DNA from: Flavobacteriales bacterium
Lineage (GTDB): Bacteria > Bacteroidota > Bacteroidia > Flavobacteriales_F > PHOS-HE28
NCBI GenBank assembly: GCA_016699575.1
Contig: CP064979.1
Location: forward strand, 310,001 to 374,000
Direction of reading: 5' to 3'
Length of the DNA: 64,000 nt
The translations under genes were made by a program, and so were the position numbers. Positions 27,178 through 35,544 of the stretch are shown here, in pieces; position 1 is the stretch's first letter; each line of letters starts with the position of its first letter. The notes under the pieces are model-generated. The model searched no databases. It was not told the origin of the DNA and saw only the letters and a program-made list of their open reading frames with translations.

Positions 27178-28080
27178 ATGAGAACCTCCATCCCCGTGAT
27201 CGTCGGTGCCGTGTGCACCACTTTTCTCCTGTTCTCCGGTTGTACCAAGGACATCACCGTTGTGCCATTGGCCTATGATACCAAGCCGGTGATCGAGTGC
27301 ATGCTCACACCCGGTCAGGTGCCGAAACTCTACATCTACCGCTCGGTGCCCTACTTCGATGCCGCCGTTACGCGCAAGTCGCTCTTCATCCGAACTGCGA
27401 ACGTCACGATCACAAGCAGCTTGGGCACCGATGTGCTCGTGGTCGATTCCGTGGAAGACCTCTTCGCCTGCGAGTACAACTACTTCTTCAAGGGCAACAT
27501 CGTCACACAGCCCAACATCACCTTCTCGCTGAACATCGACGCGGAAGGAAAGACCTACACCGCGCAGACCACCACTGACCAGACCGCCACCACCATCACC
27601 TCCACGGGTTACACGCCCGTGTTCAACGACATCTACGGCGAGCACGAGGGTGTGATCGTGGACTACAACGATGTGCCGGGTGAAGAGAATTTCTACCGCT
27701 ACCAGATGGCGCGCATCATCGACAGCACCACCACCTTGGGTGAAGGCGGCTTGTTCAGCATCTGCACCCACGGTTCCTTCTTCCCGGTGCTGGAGATCGG
27801 CCGCGCCATTTACAAGGATGCCAACCAGGACGGGCTACCACAAGAGATCGTGATCGAACCCGCCTACAAGCACAAGAGCGGCGACATCGGCTACATCCGC
27901 ATGCAGAGCGTGGACAAGAACGCGGCCGTGTTCTACGATCAGCTCGATCGCCAGAAGCTCTCGCAGTTCAACCCCTTCGTGGAGCCGGTGTTCCTAACGC
28001 CGATACAGTTCCCAGAGGCCCTCGGGGTGTTCGGGTCGTACGCGTTGAGCGATTCGGTGGTGTTCGTGTTCCCGGAGTGA
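27178..28080 (+). CDS. DUF4249-family lipoprotein
   Basis: 300 residues with a lipoprotein signal (LLFSGCTKD; Cys about 22). Beta-rich body with DVPGEENFYRYQM, a pattern typical of DUF4249 proteins. This family is regularly encoded directly after CarboxypepD_reg TonB receptors, as here, and is thought to be a surface or periplasmic-facing partner. Terminated by the strong hairpin at 28112-28151. Confidence 0.85.
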   Translation: MRTSIPVIVGAVCTTFLLFSGCTKDITVVPLAYDTKPVIECMLTPGQVPKLYIYRSVPYFDAAVTRKSLFIRTANVTITSSLGTDVLVVDSVEDLFACEYNYFFKGNIVTQPNITFSLNIDAEGKTYTAQTTTDQTATTITSTGYTPVFNDIYGEHEGVIVDYNDVPGEENFYRYQMARIIDSTTTLGEGGLFSICTHGSFFPVLEIGRAIYKDANQDGLPQEIVIEPAYKHKSGDIGYIRMQSVDKNAAVFYDQLDRQKLSQFNPFVEPVFLTPIQFPEALGVFGSYALSDSVVFVFPE

Positions 28081-28111
28081 GGAACAGTGGATCACTGAAC
28101 GGTCCGTTCAG

Positions 28112-28151
28112 AACTGAAAGAGGCCGCGCATTTGCCCGGCCTCTTTCAGTT
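28112..28151 (+). terminator. terminator after receptor-lipoprotein operon
   Basis: A perfect 14-bp inverted repeat, AACTGAAAGAGGCC (28112-28125) and GGCCTCTTTCAGTT (28138-28151), around a 12-nt loop. It separates the receptor operon from the two-component operon. Confidence 0.75.
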
Positions 28152-28324
28152 CACCCCCAGCACGGGCACCGGGACGTTCGCAAACCCGGCACCCGCGCCT
28201 CAGAGGCAACACACGGTACCAAACCAAAGGATCGTGTGGTACAAAGGATGCCCCGATCCCTGTCCACATTCTGTGCGCGCACCCGCTCAGGATCCGGACA
28301 GGATCCCCAGCATAGCTTGCAAGC

Positions 28325-29005
28325 ATGAAAGTGCTGTTGATCGAGGACGAACAGGAATTGCGCCGCTCCATTCGCGCGTTCTTGCAGGATGTCGGCTTCC
28401 TCGTGGAATCCGCCAACGACTTCCCTTCCGCCATGGAGAAGGCGGAGCAATACGCCTATGATGCTGTGCTGGTGGACATCACCTTGCCAAAGGGCAGTGG
28501 CTTGGACATCGTGCGGATGCTACGCAAACAGAACCCCAACACCGGCATCATCATCATATCGGCCAAGGGCTCGCTGGATGACAAGATCCTCGGCCTGGAC
28601 CTCGGTGCCGACGACTACTTGCCCAAGCCCTTTCACCTTCCGGAACTGGTCGCACGCTTGCGCGCGCTCATCCGCCGCAAGCAGTTCGCGGGTAATCAGG
28701 CCATCGAACTGGACGAACTCCGCATTGTGCCGGATGACAAGCTGGTGGAAGTCAACGGCCAGCGCGTGGACCTTACCGTGATGCAGTTCGACCTGCTGCT
28801 CTTCCTTGTGGCCAACAAGGACCGCGTGCTCTCGCGCACCGCCATCGTGGAGCACGTCTGGGGCGAAATGGCCGACCGCTTGGACCACGATCATTTCCTC
28901 TACTCGCACATGAAGAACCTCCGGAAGAAGTTGTTGGAGAAGGGCAGCAAGGACCGCATCCAAACAGTGTACGGTCTGGGGTATCGGTTAAGCTCACACG
29001 CATGA
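28325..29005 (+). CDS. OmpR/PhoB-family response regulator
   Basis: 226 residues. Receiver domain with acidic Glu7/Asp8, phosphoacceptor Asp51 and Lys in the LPKPF motif, and a C-terminal winged-helix domain (about 130-224). It overlaps the sensor kinase gene by 4 bp (ATGA), so the two are translated together. The kinase-regulator pair resembles CusRS/CzcRS-like metal-responsive systems in type, and the nearby pumps are plausible targets; no binding site was identified. Confidence 0.93.
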   Translation: MKVLLIEDEQELRRSIRAFLQDVGFLVESANDFPSAMEKAEQYAYDAVLVDITLPKGSGLDIVRMLRKQNPNTGIIIISAKGSLDDKILGLDLGADDYLPKPFHLPELVARLRALIRRKQFAGNQAIELDELRIVPDDKLVEVNGQRVDLTVMQFDLLLFLVANKDRVLSRTAIVEHVWGEMADRLDHDHFLYSHMKNLRKKLLEKGSKDRIQTVYGLGYRLSSHA

Positions 29006-30252
29006 AACTGCTGCAACGTACCTCGCGCTACCAGTTCGTCCTTGCCATCCCGTTGGTGATCATGGGTACGGCCATCGGCTACGTCGTGCTCAGCGCCGTG
29101 GTGGCAGCTCAGGTCGATGAGCAGATGGAACACCAGACACAACATATCGTCCAGCAACTGCGCAAGGGTGAACGCACCTTCACTTCCAACGCACCGGATG
29201 AATTCATTTCGGTAATACCAGGACAGGTCTCGGAGCCCATGACGGTGGACACCGCCATGCTCGACCCGGAGGAGGATGAGATGGCGCCGTGGCGGTTGAT
29301 GCGCTCATCGGTGCGCTTGCCCGATGCCGGGTCCTTCACCATCGCCGTGGGTCGTTCGCTGGTGGAAACGGAAGACCTTGTGCTTGGCGTAGCGGTGAGC
29401 ATGACCCTGCTCTTGGCGCTGGTAGCCTTGGGCAATGTGCTGCTGAACCGCTGGCTTGCCAAGCGCTTGTGGCAACCCTTCCACGATACCTTGGATGAGT
29501 TGGGGCGCTTCCAACTCGACGGAACGCGTTCTGCTCGTTGGCCCAAGACCGATATCGAGGAGTTCGCAACGCTCAACGGTGCGCTCTCCAACATGACCGC
29601 GAAGATGCGTTCCGACTTCACCGCGCAGAAGCGCTTCACCGAACAGGCCGCGCACGAACTGCAAACACCACTGGCCATCTTGCAAGGCAAACTGGACCAG
29701 CTCATCCAATCGCCGAACATCGGCGAGCAGGAAGCCGGTGTGATCGACGGCCTGTTCCAAGCGCGCGAACGCATGGGCCGCACCGTCTCCAACATGCTGC
29801 TGCTCGCCCGCATCGGCAACCAGCAGTTCCCGCCGCAAGCCATCGACTGGTTCGCGCTCTTCCAGGACCAACACCAAGCCTTGCAAGACCTCATCGCCCA
29901 GCGCGGCATCCGGTTCAACCTGCGGCAGGATCAACCGTGTTTGTTGCGCTTGCACCCCTTGCTCGCCGAAGTGCTCGTGTCCAACCTCGTGCGCAATGCC
30001 GTGCAGCACAACATACCTGCGGGCACGGTGAACGTGGTGCTCGGTGCGGATGGTTTCATGGTCGTGAACACCGGGCCTGCCCTCACCACCGATCCCGGCA
30101 AGCTCTTCGAGCGCTTCGCCAAGGACGATCCCACCAGCAATTCCACCGGCCTCGGCCTATCCATGGTGAAGGAGATCGCCGACCAGAACGGGATCCAACT
30201 TAGCTACGGGTATGCAGCGGGCGTACACACCTTGGTGGTACGAGGCGAATGA
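29002..30252 (+). CDS. membrane sensor histidine kinase
   Basis: 416 residues. Transmembrane segment about 13-33, periplasmic sensor of about 90 residues, second transmembrane segment about 130-150, then a linker, HisKA with phospho-His at about 218 (AAHELQTPLA) and an HATPase domain with N-box (NLVRNAVQHN) and G-box (TGLGLSMVKEIA). Start overlaps the regulator stop. The periplasmic part is short and has Met residues (MLDPEEDEMAPWRLM), compatible with metal or cell-envelope sensing. Confidence 0.92.
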   Translation: MKLLQRTSRYQFVLAIPLVIMGTAIGYVVLSAVVAAQVDEQMEHQTQHIVQQLRKGERTFTSNAPDEFISVIPGQVSEPMTVDTAMLDPEEDEMAPWRLMRSSVRLPDAGSFTIAVGRSLVETEDLVLGVAVSMTLLLALVALGNVLLNRWLAKRLWQPFHDTLDELGRFQLDGTRSARWPKTDIEEFATLNGALSNMTAKMRSDFTAQKRFTEQAAHELQTPLAILQGKLDQLIQSPNIGEQEAGVIDGLFQARERMGRTVSNMLLLARIGNQQFPPQAIDWFALFQDQHQALQDLIAQRGIRFNLRQDQPCLLRLHPLLAEVLVSNLVRNAVQHNIPAGTVNVVLGADGFMVVNTGPALTTDPGKLFERFAKDDPTSNSTGLGLSMVKEIADQNGIQLSYGYAAGVHTLVVRGE

Positions 30253-30321
30253 TGTGCGCGATCGTTTGGCCAGCTTGGTCTTGATCCCGCTTAAGTTGTG
30301 CGTGGTCATCGTATTTCCCTG

Positions 30322-31536
30322 ATGAAGACATCGGTCCTTTCCCTCGTTGGTGTATTCATCGGGTTGCTCCACCCATTGGGTAGTGCAGCCCAAGCGCCCA
30401 ATGGACCTGCGATCCAGAAAGCAAACTGGTGCATTGTCCCGGCATTCCAATACGGATACGTCTTCCCTACGAACCATTTCTTGCGCGGAAGCAATCGCGA
30501 GCAGGAGCCCATCCGCGCTTTCGGCGCGGCTTCCATACGGCTTGGCAAGCAGACCACGGGCAACAAGCCATGGCAGCTGAACTATGCGAATCCGGTCTAT
30601 GGTGTTGGCATCAGCGCCATTCGCTTCAGCGAACCGGAGGAACTGGGAAAGCCCTTTGCCGTCTTCGGTTACTTCAACGCCCCCTTCCATCGGTGGACGA
30701 AGCTGTCGTTGGAATATGATATCGCTTTGGGCCTTGCTTTCAACTGGAAGCCCTTCAACCCGGTGAACAACGCGAACAACCTTTCCATCGGGGCCAAGGA
30801 GAGCGTGTACCTGGATGTTGGTGTGCAGGCGGCGTTCCGGTTGGTCGGTCGGTTCTCCGGTAGTGCGGGGTTGAGCATCGCCCATTATTCCAACGGCGCC
30901 CTCAAGAAGCCGAACCTTGGCGTCAACACGGTTGCGCCCCGGATGGCCTTGCGCTATGACCTGTACACGGTTCCCTTGTCGCGACCGGTCAAGTCACAGC
31001 GCGCACCCTTCACTGCTTCCACCCAGCTCGACCTATCGGTCTTTGCCGGGTCGCAGAACGTGATCTACGACTCGCTTCCCGTGGATGTAGTCGAGGGGTA
31101 CGAGGGGGTGAACTTCCTGGCCATGGGGGTGAACGTGTGCTTGGCGCGGCACCTTACGCACAAGAGCAAGATCGGCTTCGGCTTCACCGCCGACTACAAC
31201 GGTGCGCACGATGCGCAAGTGAGCGTGGACAATGGCGAAGTGGAAGCAGCGGACAGCCCTTTTGCGGACAAGCTCCAGCTCAGTGTGTTCCCTTCCTATG
31301 AACTGGTCGTACACCGCGTATCGGTGCTTGTTCAACCTTCGTTCTATGTCGCACGCAAGAACATTCCACAGCAAACGCCGTGGTTCTACCAGCGCATCGG
31401 CATCAAGTACCATGCTTACCGGAACCTCTTCGTCGGTGTGAGTTTGCGCGCCTACCAGTTCAACGTTTCGGAATTCCTGGAGTGGAACATCGGGTATCGC
31501 TTCATCCGGAACAAGGGCAACCCTCTAAGCCCATGA
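30322..31536 (+). CDS. acyloxyacyl hydrolase / PagL-like lipid A deacylase family
   Basis: 404 residues with a signal peptide (ends GSAAQA). Outer-membrane beta-barrel pattern with the His-Ser motif IAHYSNGALKKPNLGVN (His about 188), which matches the PagL active-site region. It would remove an acyl chain from lipid A and remodel the outer membrane. The ATG at 30322 was chosen because the signal peptide starts there. It follows the sensor kinase in the same direction with 69 bp between, so it may belong to its regulon. Confidence 0.75.
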   Translation: MKTSVLSLVGVFIGLLHPLGSAAQAPNGPAIQKANWCIVPAFQYGYVFPTNHFLRGSNREQEPIRAFGAASIRLGKQTTGNKPWQLNYANPVYGVGISAIRFSEPEELGKPFAVFGYFNAPFHRWTKLSLEYDIALGLAFNWKPFNPVNNANNLSIGAKESVYLDVGVQAAFRLVGRFSGSAGLSIAHYSNGALKKPNLGVNTVAPRMALRYDLYTVPLSRPVKSQRAPFTASTQLDLSVFAGSQNVIYDSLPVDVVEGYEGVNFLAMGVNVCLARHLTHKSKIGFGFTADYNGAHDAQVSVDNGEVEAADSPFADKLQLSVFPSYELVVHRVSVLVQPSFYVARKNIPQQTPWFYQRIGIKYHAYRNLFVGVSLRAYQFNVSEFLEWNIGYRFIRNKGNPLSP

Positions 31537-31621
31537 GCACGGGTGGCGTAGGTCCCGGCCGAACGGATCCACATTCCAGACAGGATCATGAACTCTCTTT
31601 GAACCGTAAACCCGAACCAAC

Positions 31622-32260
31622 ATGAACTACGCACTGCCGACCTTGCTCATGCTCTCGCTCAGCATGAACGCCTGCGCACAGAAAGTGAGCGAAGCCGATG
31701 TACCCCAACCCGTGAAGGCCGCCTTCATGAAACAATTCCCCAAGGCCGAACACGCCAAATGGGAAATGGAGGACAAGAAGGACTACGAGGTGAACTTCCA
31801 GCAAGGCGCCACCAAGTGGTCCGCCAAGTACGCCGCCGATGCCAAGTGGCTGGAAACCGAACACGCCATCAAGCCGGAAGAACTACCCGCGCCGGTGCGC
31901 GCTGCCATCGCCGCCAACTACGCGGACCACAAACTGGAAGCCGCCGAGGTGGCCGAGAGCCCCCAAGGCATCGTGTATGAGGTGGACCTGGAGAAAGGAG
32001 AGCACAGCATGGAAGTGGTGTTCGCCGCGGATGGCAAAGTGGTGAAGAGCCTGGTGACGGAAGAGGTGAAAAGGATGAAGGGCCGGACGAGAAGGACTGA
32101 TCGATCGGTCAAGCGGGCCGGGGCGCAAGCTCCGGCCCGCGCCAATTCAATCCACCGCTTTCCCTGCGTTGCGCTTGCGGAAATGCTCGCGCAAGCTGCT
32201 GAAGTTGGCGATCACGAGCACGGTGAGGAAGAACGCGAGCATCAGTTCGCCCATCGCTAG
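31622..32260 (+). CDS. PepSY-like domain periplasmic protein, probable 3' frameshift
   Basis: 212 residues as read, with a signal peptide ending NACAQ. Two PepSY-like repeats (about 20-145; FPKAEHAKWEMEDKKDYEVNF and YEVDLEKGEHSMEVVFAADG). The last about 60 residues lack family character and run through a terminator hairpin (32113-32140) and 114 bp into the convergent channel gene. Adding one A to the run at 32069-32072 gives a short natural C-terminus (VKKDEGPDEKD) and a stop at 32098-32100, before the hairpin. I infer a 1-bp deletion or base-call error there. Putative PepSY-like proteins are periplasmic and often linked to metal or two-component regulation. Confidence 0.75.
   Translation: MNYALPTLLMLSLSMNACAQKVSEADVPQPVKAAFMKQFPKAEHAKWEMEDKKDYEVNFQQGATKWSAKYAADAKWLETEHAIKPEELPAPVRAAIAANYADHKLEAAEVAESPQGIVYEVDLEKGEHSMEVVFAADGKVVKSLVTEEVKRMKGRTRRTDRSVKRAGAQAPARANSIHRFPCVALAEMLAQAAEVGDHEHGEEEREHQFAHR
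32113..32140. terminator. bidirectional terminator-like hairpin
   Basis: GCGGGCCGG (32113-32121) pairs with CCGGCCCGC (32132-32140), loop of 10 nt, between the convergent PepSY-like and channel genes. Confidence 0.7.
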
Positions 32261-32686
32261 GACCCTGGCCGAAGTAGAGACCGGCAGGATATCACCGAAG
32301 CCCGCTGTGGTGAAGGTGCTCATACTGTAATACACCATGTCTACCGCCCGATGCCACAACGACCCCGCCAAACCGACGCCCGATAGGGCCGTAGGATCCA
32401 CTTCGAGCAAAGCGAGATTGTCCAACGCGAAGGAGGCCACGAACAGCAAGGCGTACAAGCTGATCATGGCGAAGAGGTGCTGCTGGTCAAGATCATGGTC
32501 CGACGTTCGGGCGATACGGCGGAACATCTCGAACATGCCGAACACGGTCTTGCCACATGCGAACAACACCACGATCAACTCATCCCAGAACACATCCCGC
32601 AGCTCGCGCTGCACGAAGAGCAGCACTATGTATCCCGAGAGCAGGATCAGAACGAAGATCACCAGCGGGCGAACAAGTGCAGCCAT
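32147..32686 (-). CDS. two-TM ion channel family protein
   Basis: 179 residues with hydrophobic segments at about 4-26, 33-52, 74-93 and 138-163. A pore loop ending in the selectivity-filter-like TTAGFGDILP (about 125-134), which matches the T-x-G-F-G-D form of Ion_trans_2 potassium channels. No cytosolic RCK domain. Probably a homotetrameric potassium channel; the physiological role is unknown. Divergent from the DUF1003 gene. Confidence 0.85.
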   Translation of the reverse strand: MAALVRPLVIFVLILLSGYIVLLFVQRELRDVFWDELIVVLFACGKTVFGMFEMFRRIARTSDHDLDQQHLFAMISLYALLFVASFALDNLALLEVDPTALSGVGLAGSLWHRAVDMVYYSMSTFTTAGFGDILPVSTSARVLAMGELMLAFFLTVLVIANFSSLREHFRKRNAGKAVD

Positions 32687-32749
32687 GCTTCAAAGATGAT
32701 GATCGCCATGGGAGCCGATGGTCGTAACCTTGTTTCAACCCGATCGCCA

Positions 32750-33328
32750 ATGGCCATGAACGATAACGCCGCGTACATCAAACGCATGCTCGCCACTGAG
32801 GATGCGCAACTCGCGCGCCTGCACCGGATCGTGGAGGAAGCAATGAACGAGGAACGGAGCCTGGCGGCCCGCATCGCGGAGGAAGGGCGGGAGGATCGGC
32901 GCGGCTTGGGTGAACGCCTTGCCGACCAAGTGGCGTCATTCGGCGGTAGCTGGACCTTCATCCTCAGCTTTCTGGGCATCCTCGTGGTCTGGATCATTCT
33001 CAATGCGATCTTCTTGCACGAAAAGGGCTTCGATCCCTACCCCTTCATCCTGCTCAACTTGGTGTTATCCTGCATCGCCGCGTTGCAGGCACCGGTGATC
33101 ATGATGAGCCAGAACCGCAAAGAAGCGAAGGACAGGCTGCGGGCCGAGAACGACTACTTGATCAACCTGCGCGCCGAACTGGAGATCCGCAGCCTGCACC
33201 GCAAATTGGATCTGAGCATCGAGGACCAGTTCAAGCACTTGTGCTCCATTCAACAAATGCAACTCGACCAGTTGGAGCGGTTGGATCAGCGCTTGGTACG
33301 CATGGAAAGCAACCTCCCGAAAGGATGA
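32750..33328 (+). CDS. DUF1003-family membrane protein
   Basis: 192 residues. An N-terminal acidic helix, then two membrane segments (about 70-92 and 98-118) around the family core (ADQVASFGGSWTFILSF, LILN, FDPYPFILLNLVLSC), and a C-terminal coiled coil (about 130-190). A second ATG 6 bp later is equally possible. The stop codon overlaps the ATG of the TolC-like gene (ATGA), so it opens the efflux operon. Function of DUF1003 is unknown. Confidence 0.85.
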   Translation: MAMNDNAAYIKRMLATEDAQLARLHRIVEEAMNEERSLAARIAEEGREDRRGLGERLADQVASFGGSWTFILSFLGILVVWIILNAIFLHEKGFDPYPFILLNLVLSCIAALQAPVIMMSQNRKEAKDRLRAENDYLINLRAELEIRSLHRKLDLSIEDQFKHLCSIQQMQLDQLERLDQRLVRMESNLPKG

Positions 33329-34605
33329 ACACCATTTTTAAGGGGCACATCGTCGTTCGCGGGTCATCGTCGGTTCCCCGAACGGTGCTGCTTCTGTTGT
33401 TGGTCTTTCCGGGTGCTGGACTGGTCGCCCAGCAACAGGGCCTCGACTTCTACCTCGCCACAGGTTTGGAACGCAGCCCGTTGCTGAAGGACTACGGCTA
33501 CCAACTAAGCGCGCTGGACCTGGATAGCGCCAAGGTGCGAGCCACCTTCGGGCCGCAAGTGAGCGGAACCGGCCAGTACCTCTACGCACCCTACGACAAG
33601 CACTGGGGCTACGACGTGAACGTCACCAACGGCGGCTTGTATTCCGCCGTGGTTGGCGCCAGGCTGCCCTTGTTCAACAAGAACCAGAAGCAGGCGCAAC
33701 TATCCGGCATCGCGGTGCAACACAACAGTGTGCGCACCGGCGCGGCGGTCACAACGCTGGACTTGCGCAGGAGCATAGCAGGGCAATACATCGCGGTATA
33801 TGCCGATCAACGCGCGTTGGAATTCACCGAAAGCCAGGTGCGCTTGCTCACCGAGCAGGAACAGGTACTGAAGCACTTGGCCGAGCGTGGCCTTTACCAA
33901 CAAACGGACCTGCTCGCCCTGCAAGTGAGCCTGCAAGCCCAACGCATCGCGGCGCGGCAGGCACAAGCCCTTTTCCGCAACGACCTCTACGCCCTCAACC
34001 AACTGTGCGGCGTGCAGGATACCACCACCATTCGCCTCTTGCCGCCGGAGCTTGTTCCCAGCACCGCCTTCAATGCCGATGCTTCGCCCGTGATGCAGCA
34101 ATTCCGCTTGGATAGTGTCAGCAACACCATCGCCGACCGCACCATCGACCTGGCATACCGGCCAAGGCTGAACATCACCGGCGATCTGGGCTTGAACGCC
34201 ATTACCTACACCGATATCCCCAACCGTTTCGGTGGCAGCGCAGGCATGAACCTGAACGTGCCCATCTACGATGGTCGACAACGGCGCTTGGAACACGACC
34301 GCATCGCCTTGCGCGAACAGACCCGGCAAGCCTATCAGACCTTCTACCTCGATCAATTGGCCCAACGCCACGGTCAGTTCCAGGAAGCATTGCGCCGCGC
34401 CGAAGTGTTGCTCGCAGAACTGCAACAACAGTCCACCGAAGAGGAACGGTTGATCGCCTTGTACCGCTTGGAACTGGAGGGTGGCCTCGTGCGCCTTACC
34501 GACTTGTTCCTCGTGTTGAACAACCACGCGGCAACCGTATCGGCGCTCATCCAGTCCGACGCTGATCGCGCACGCATCATCAACGAACTCATCCACCTGA
34601 AATGA
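33325..34605 (+). CDS. TolC-family outer-membrane efflux protein
   Basis: 426 residues from the ATG at 33325, with a signal peptide ending near GAGLVAQ. Two long helical TolC repeats with coiled coils (about 110-210 and 310-425) and a PIYDGRQRR segment typical of the family. Overlaps the next gene by 4 bp. With the HlyD-like adaptor and the RND pump it forms a tripartite export system; the Omp85-like gene intervenes. Confidence 0.9.
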   Translation: MNTIFKGHIVVRGSSSVPRTVLLLLLVFPGAGLVAQQQGLDFYLATGLERSPLLKDYGYQLSALDLDSAKVRATFGPQVSGTGQYLYAPYDKHWGYDVNVTNGGLYSAVVGARLPLFNKNQKQAQLSGIAVQHNSVRTGAAVTTLDLRRSIAGQYIAVYADQRALEFTESQVRLLTEQEQVLKHLAERGLYQQTDLLALQVSLQAQRIAARQAQALFRNDLYALNQLCGVQDTTTIRLLPPELVPSTAFNADASPVMQQFRLDSVSNTIADRTIDLAYRPRLNITGDLGLNAITYTDIPNRFGGSAGMNLNVPIYDGRQRRLEHDRIALREQTRQAYQTFYLDQLAQRHGQFQEALRRAEVLLAELQQQSTEEERLIALYRLELEGGLVRLTDLFLVLNNHAATVSALIQSDADRARIINELIHLK

Positions 34606-35528
34606 TCCGGTGTCACCGTACATATCCTGCGGCTGCGGCCATCCTGCTCTTGCTGGCTTCCTGTGGTACTGATGCGGGCGCACCTGCCGCAGCGGACCTG
34701 GGTCCGCGTACGCCTGTTACCATCACGCACGTCCAGCGCGACACCATCGCGAAGAGCGTATTACTGAACGCCACCGCGCAATTCCTCCGGAAGAACTCGG
34801 TGCGCGCCAACATCACCGGCACGGTGGACCGTGCCTTCGTTGCGCTCGGTGATCATGTGCGTGCGGGCCAGCCGCTCTATGTCATCCGCACCAAGGAGGC
34901 GGAAGCGCTCGGTGCGTTCGCGGCGCAGGACAGCACCTTCCGCGTAAAAGGTCTGATCACGATCAAAGCAGCTTCCGATGGGGTGATCGTACAGATGGAC
35001 AAGCTGCTGAACGACTATGTGAACGACGGCGATCAGTTGGCCATCATCGCGGACGGCGGCAGCTCGGTGTTCATCGTCACCGTGCCCTACGAACTGAACG
35101 AACACGCGCGCATCGGTACGCCATGCACCATCGAGCTCCCCGATTCCACGCAGGTGCGCGGCACCATCACCACGCGACTTTCCACGGTGGACGCCTTGGC
35201 ACAGACCCAGGGCTTCGTGGTGAAACCCACCAACGGCGCATCGTTCCCCGAAGGGCTCATCGGTACGGTGCGCTTCAGTGTGCAAGAGCACCCGAACGCA
35301 CAAGTGGTGCCCGCAACCACGGTGCTGGGCAATGAGGAGATGACTGCGTTCTGGGTGATGCGCTTGATCGATGACAGCACGGCCGTGCGCGTACCCATCG
35401 AACGCGGCATCGCTGCGAACGACCAAGTGGAACTGCTCACGCCCACCTTCGATCCGGGCGATCGGCTGCTCCTCACCGGTGGCTATGGCTTGGGAGATAC
35501 CGCGAGTATAATGTTACCCATTCGTTGA
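34602..35528 (+). CDS. RND efflux periplasmic adaptor (HlyD/AcrA family)
   Basis: 308 residues with a lipoprotein-like signal (LLLASCGTDAG). Lipoyl/barrel domains seen in FLRKNSVRANITGTVDRAFVALGDHVRAGQPLY and ASDGVIVQMDKLLNDYVNDGDQL, and no long coiled-coil hairpin, which makes it shorter than typical CusB/AcrA proteins. Overlaps the TolC gene start-stop (ATGA). Adaptor between the inner-membrane pump and the outer-membrane channel. Confidence 0.88.
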   Translation: MIRCHRTYPAAAAILLLLASCGTDAGAPAAADLGPRTPVTITHVQRDTIAKSVLLNATAQFLRKNSVRANITGTVDRAFVALGDHVRAGQPLYVIRTKEAEALGAFAAQDSTFRVKGLITIKAASDGVIVQMDKLLNDYVNDGDQLAIIADGGSSVFIVTVPYELNEHARIGTPCTIELPDSTQVRGTITTRLSTVDALAQTQGFVVKPTNGASFPEGLIGTVRFSVQEHPNAQVVPATTVLGNEEMTAFWVMRLIDDSTAVRVPIERGIAANDQVELLTPTFDPGDRLLLTGGYGLGDTASIMLPIR

Positions 35529-35544
35529 ACTTGAGCTGCATAGC

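Noticed and set aside
25138..27771. 877-residue minus-strand frame opposite the TonB receptor gene
   Set aside because: Composition is typical of an antisense shadow in GC-rich coding DNA; the plus strand has the complete receptor with signal peptide and barrel.
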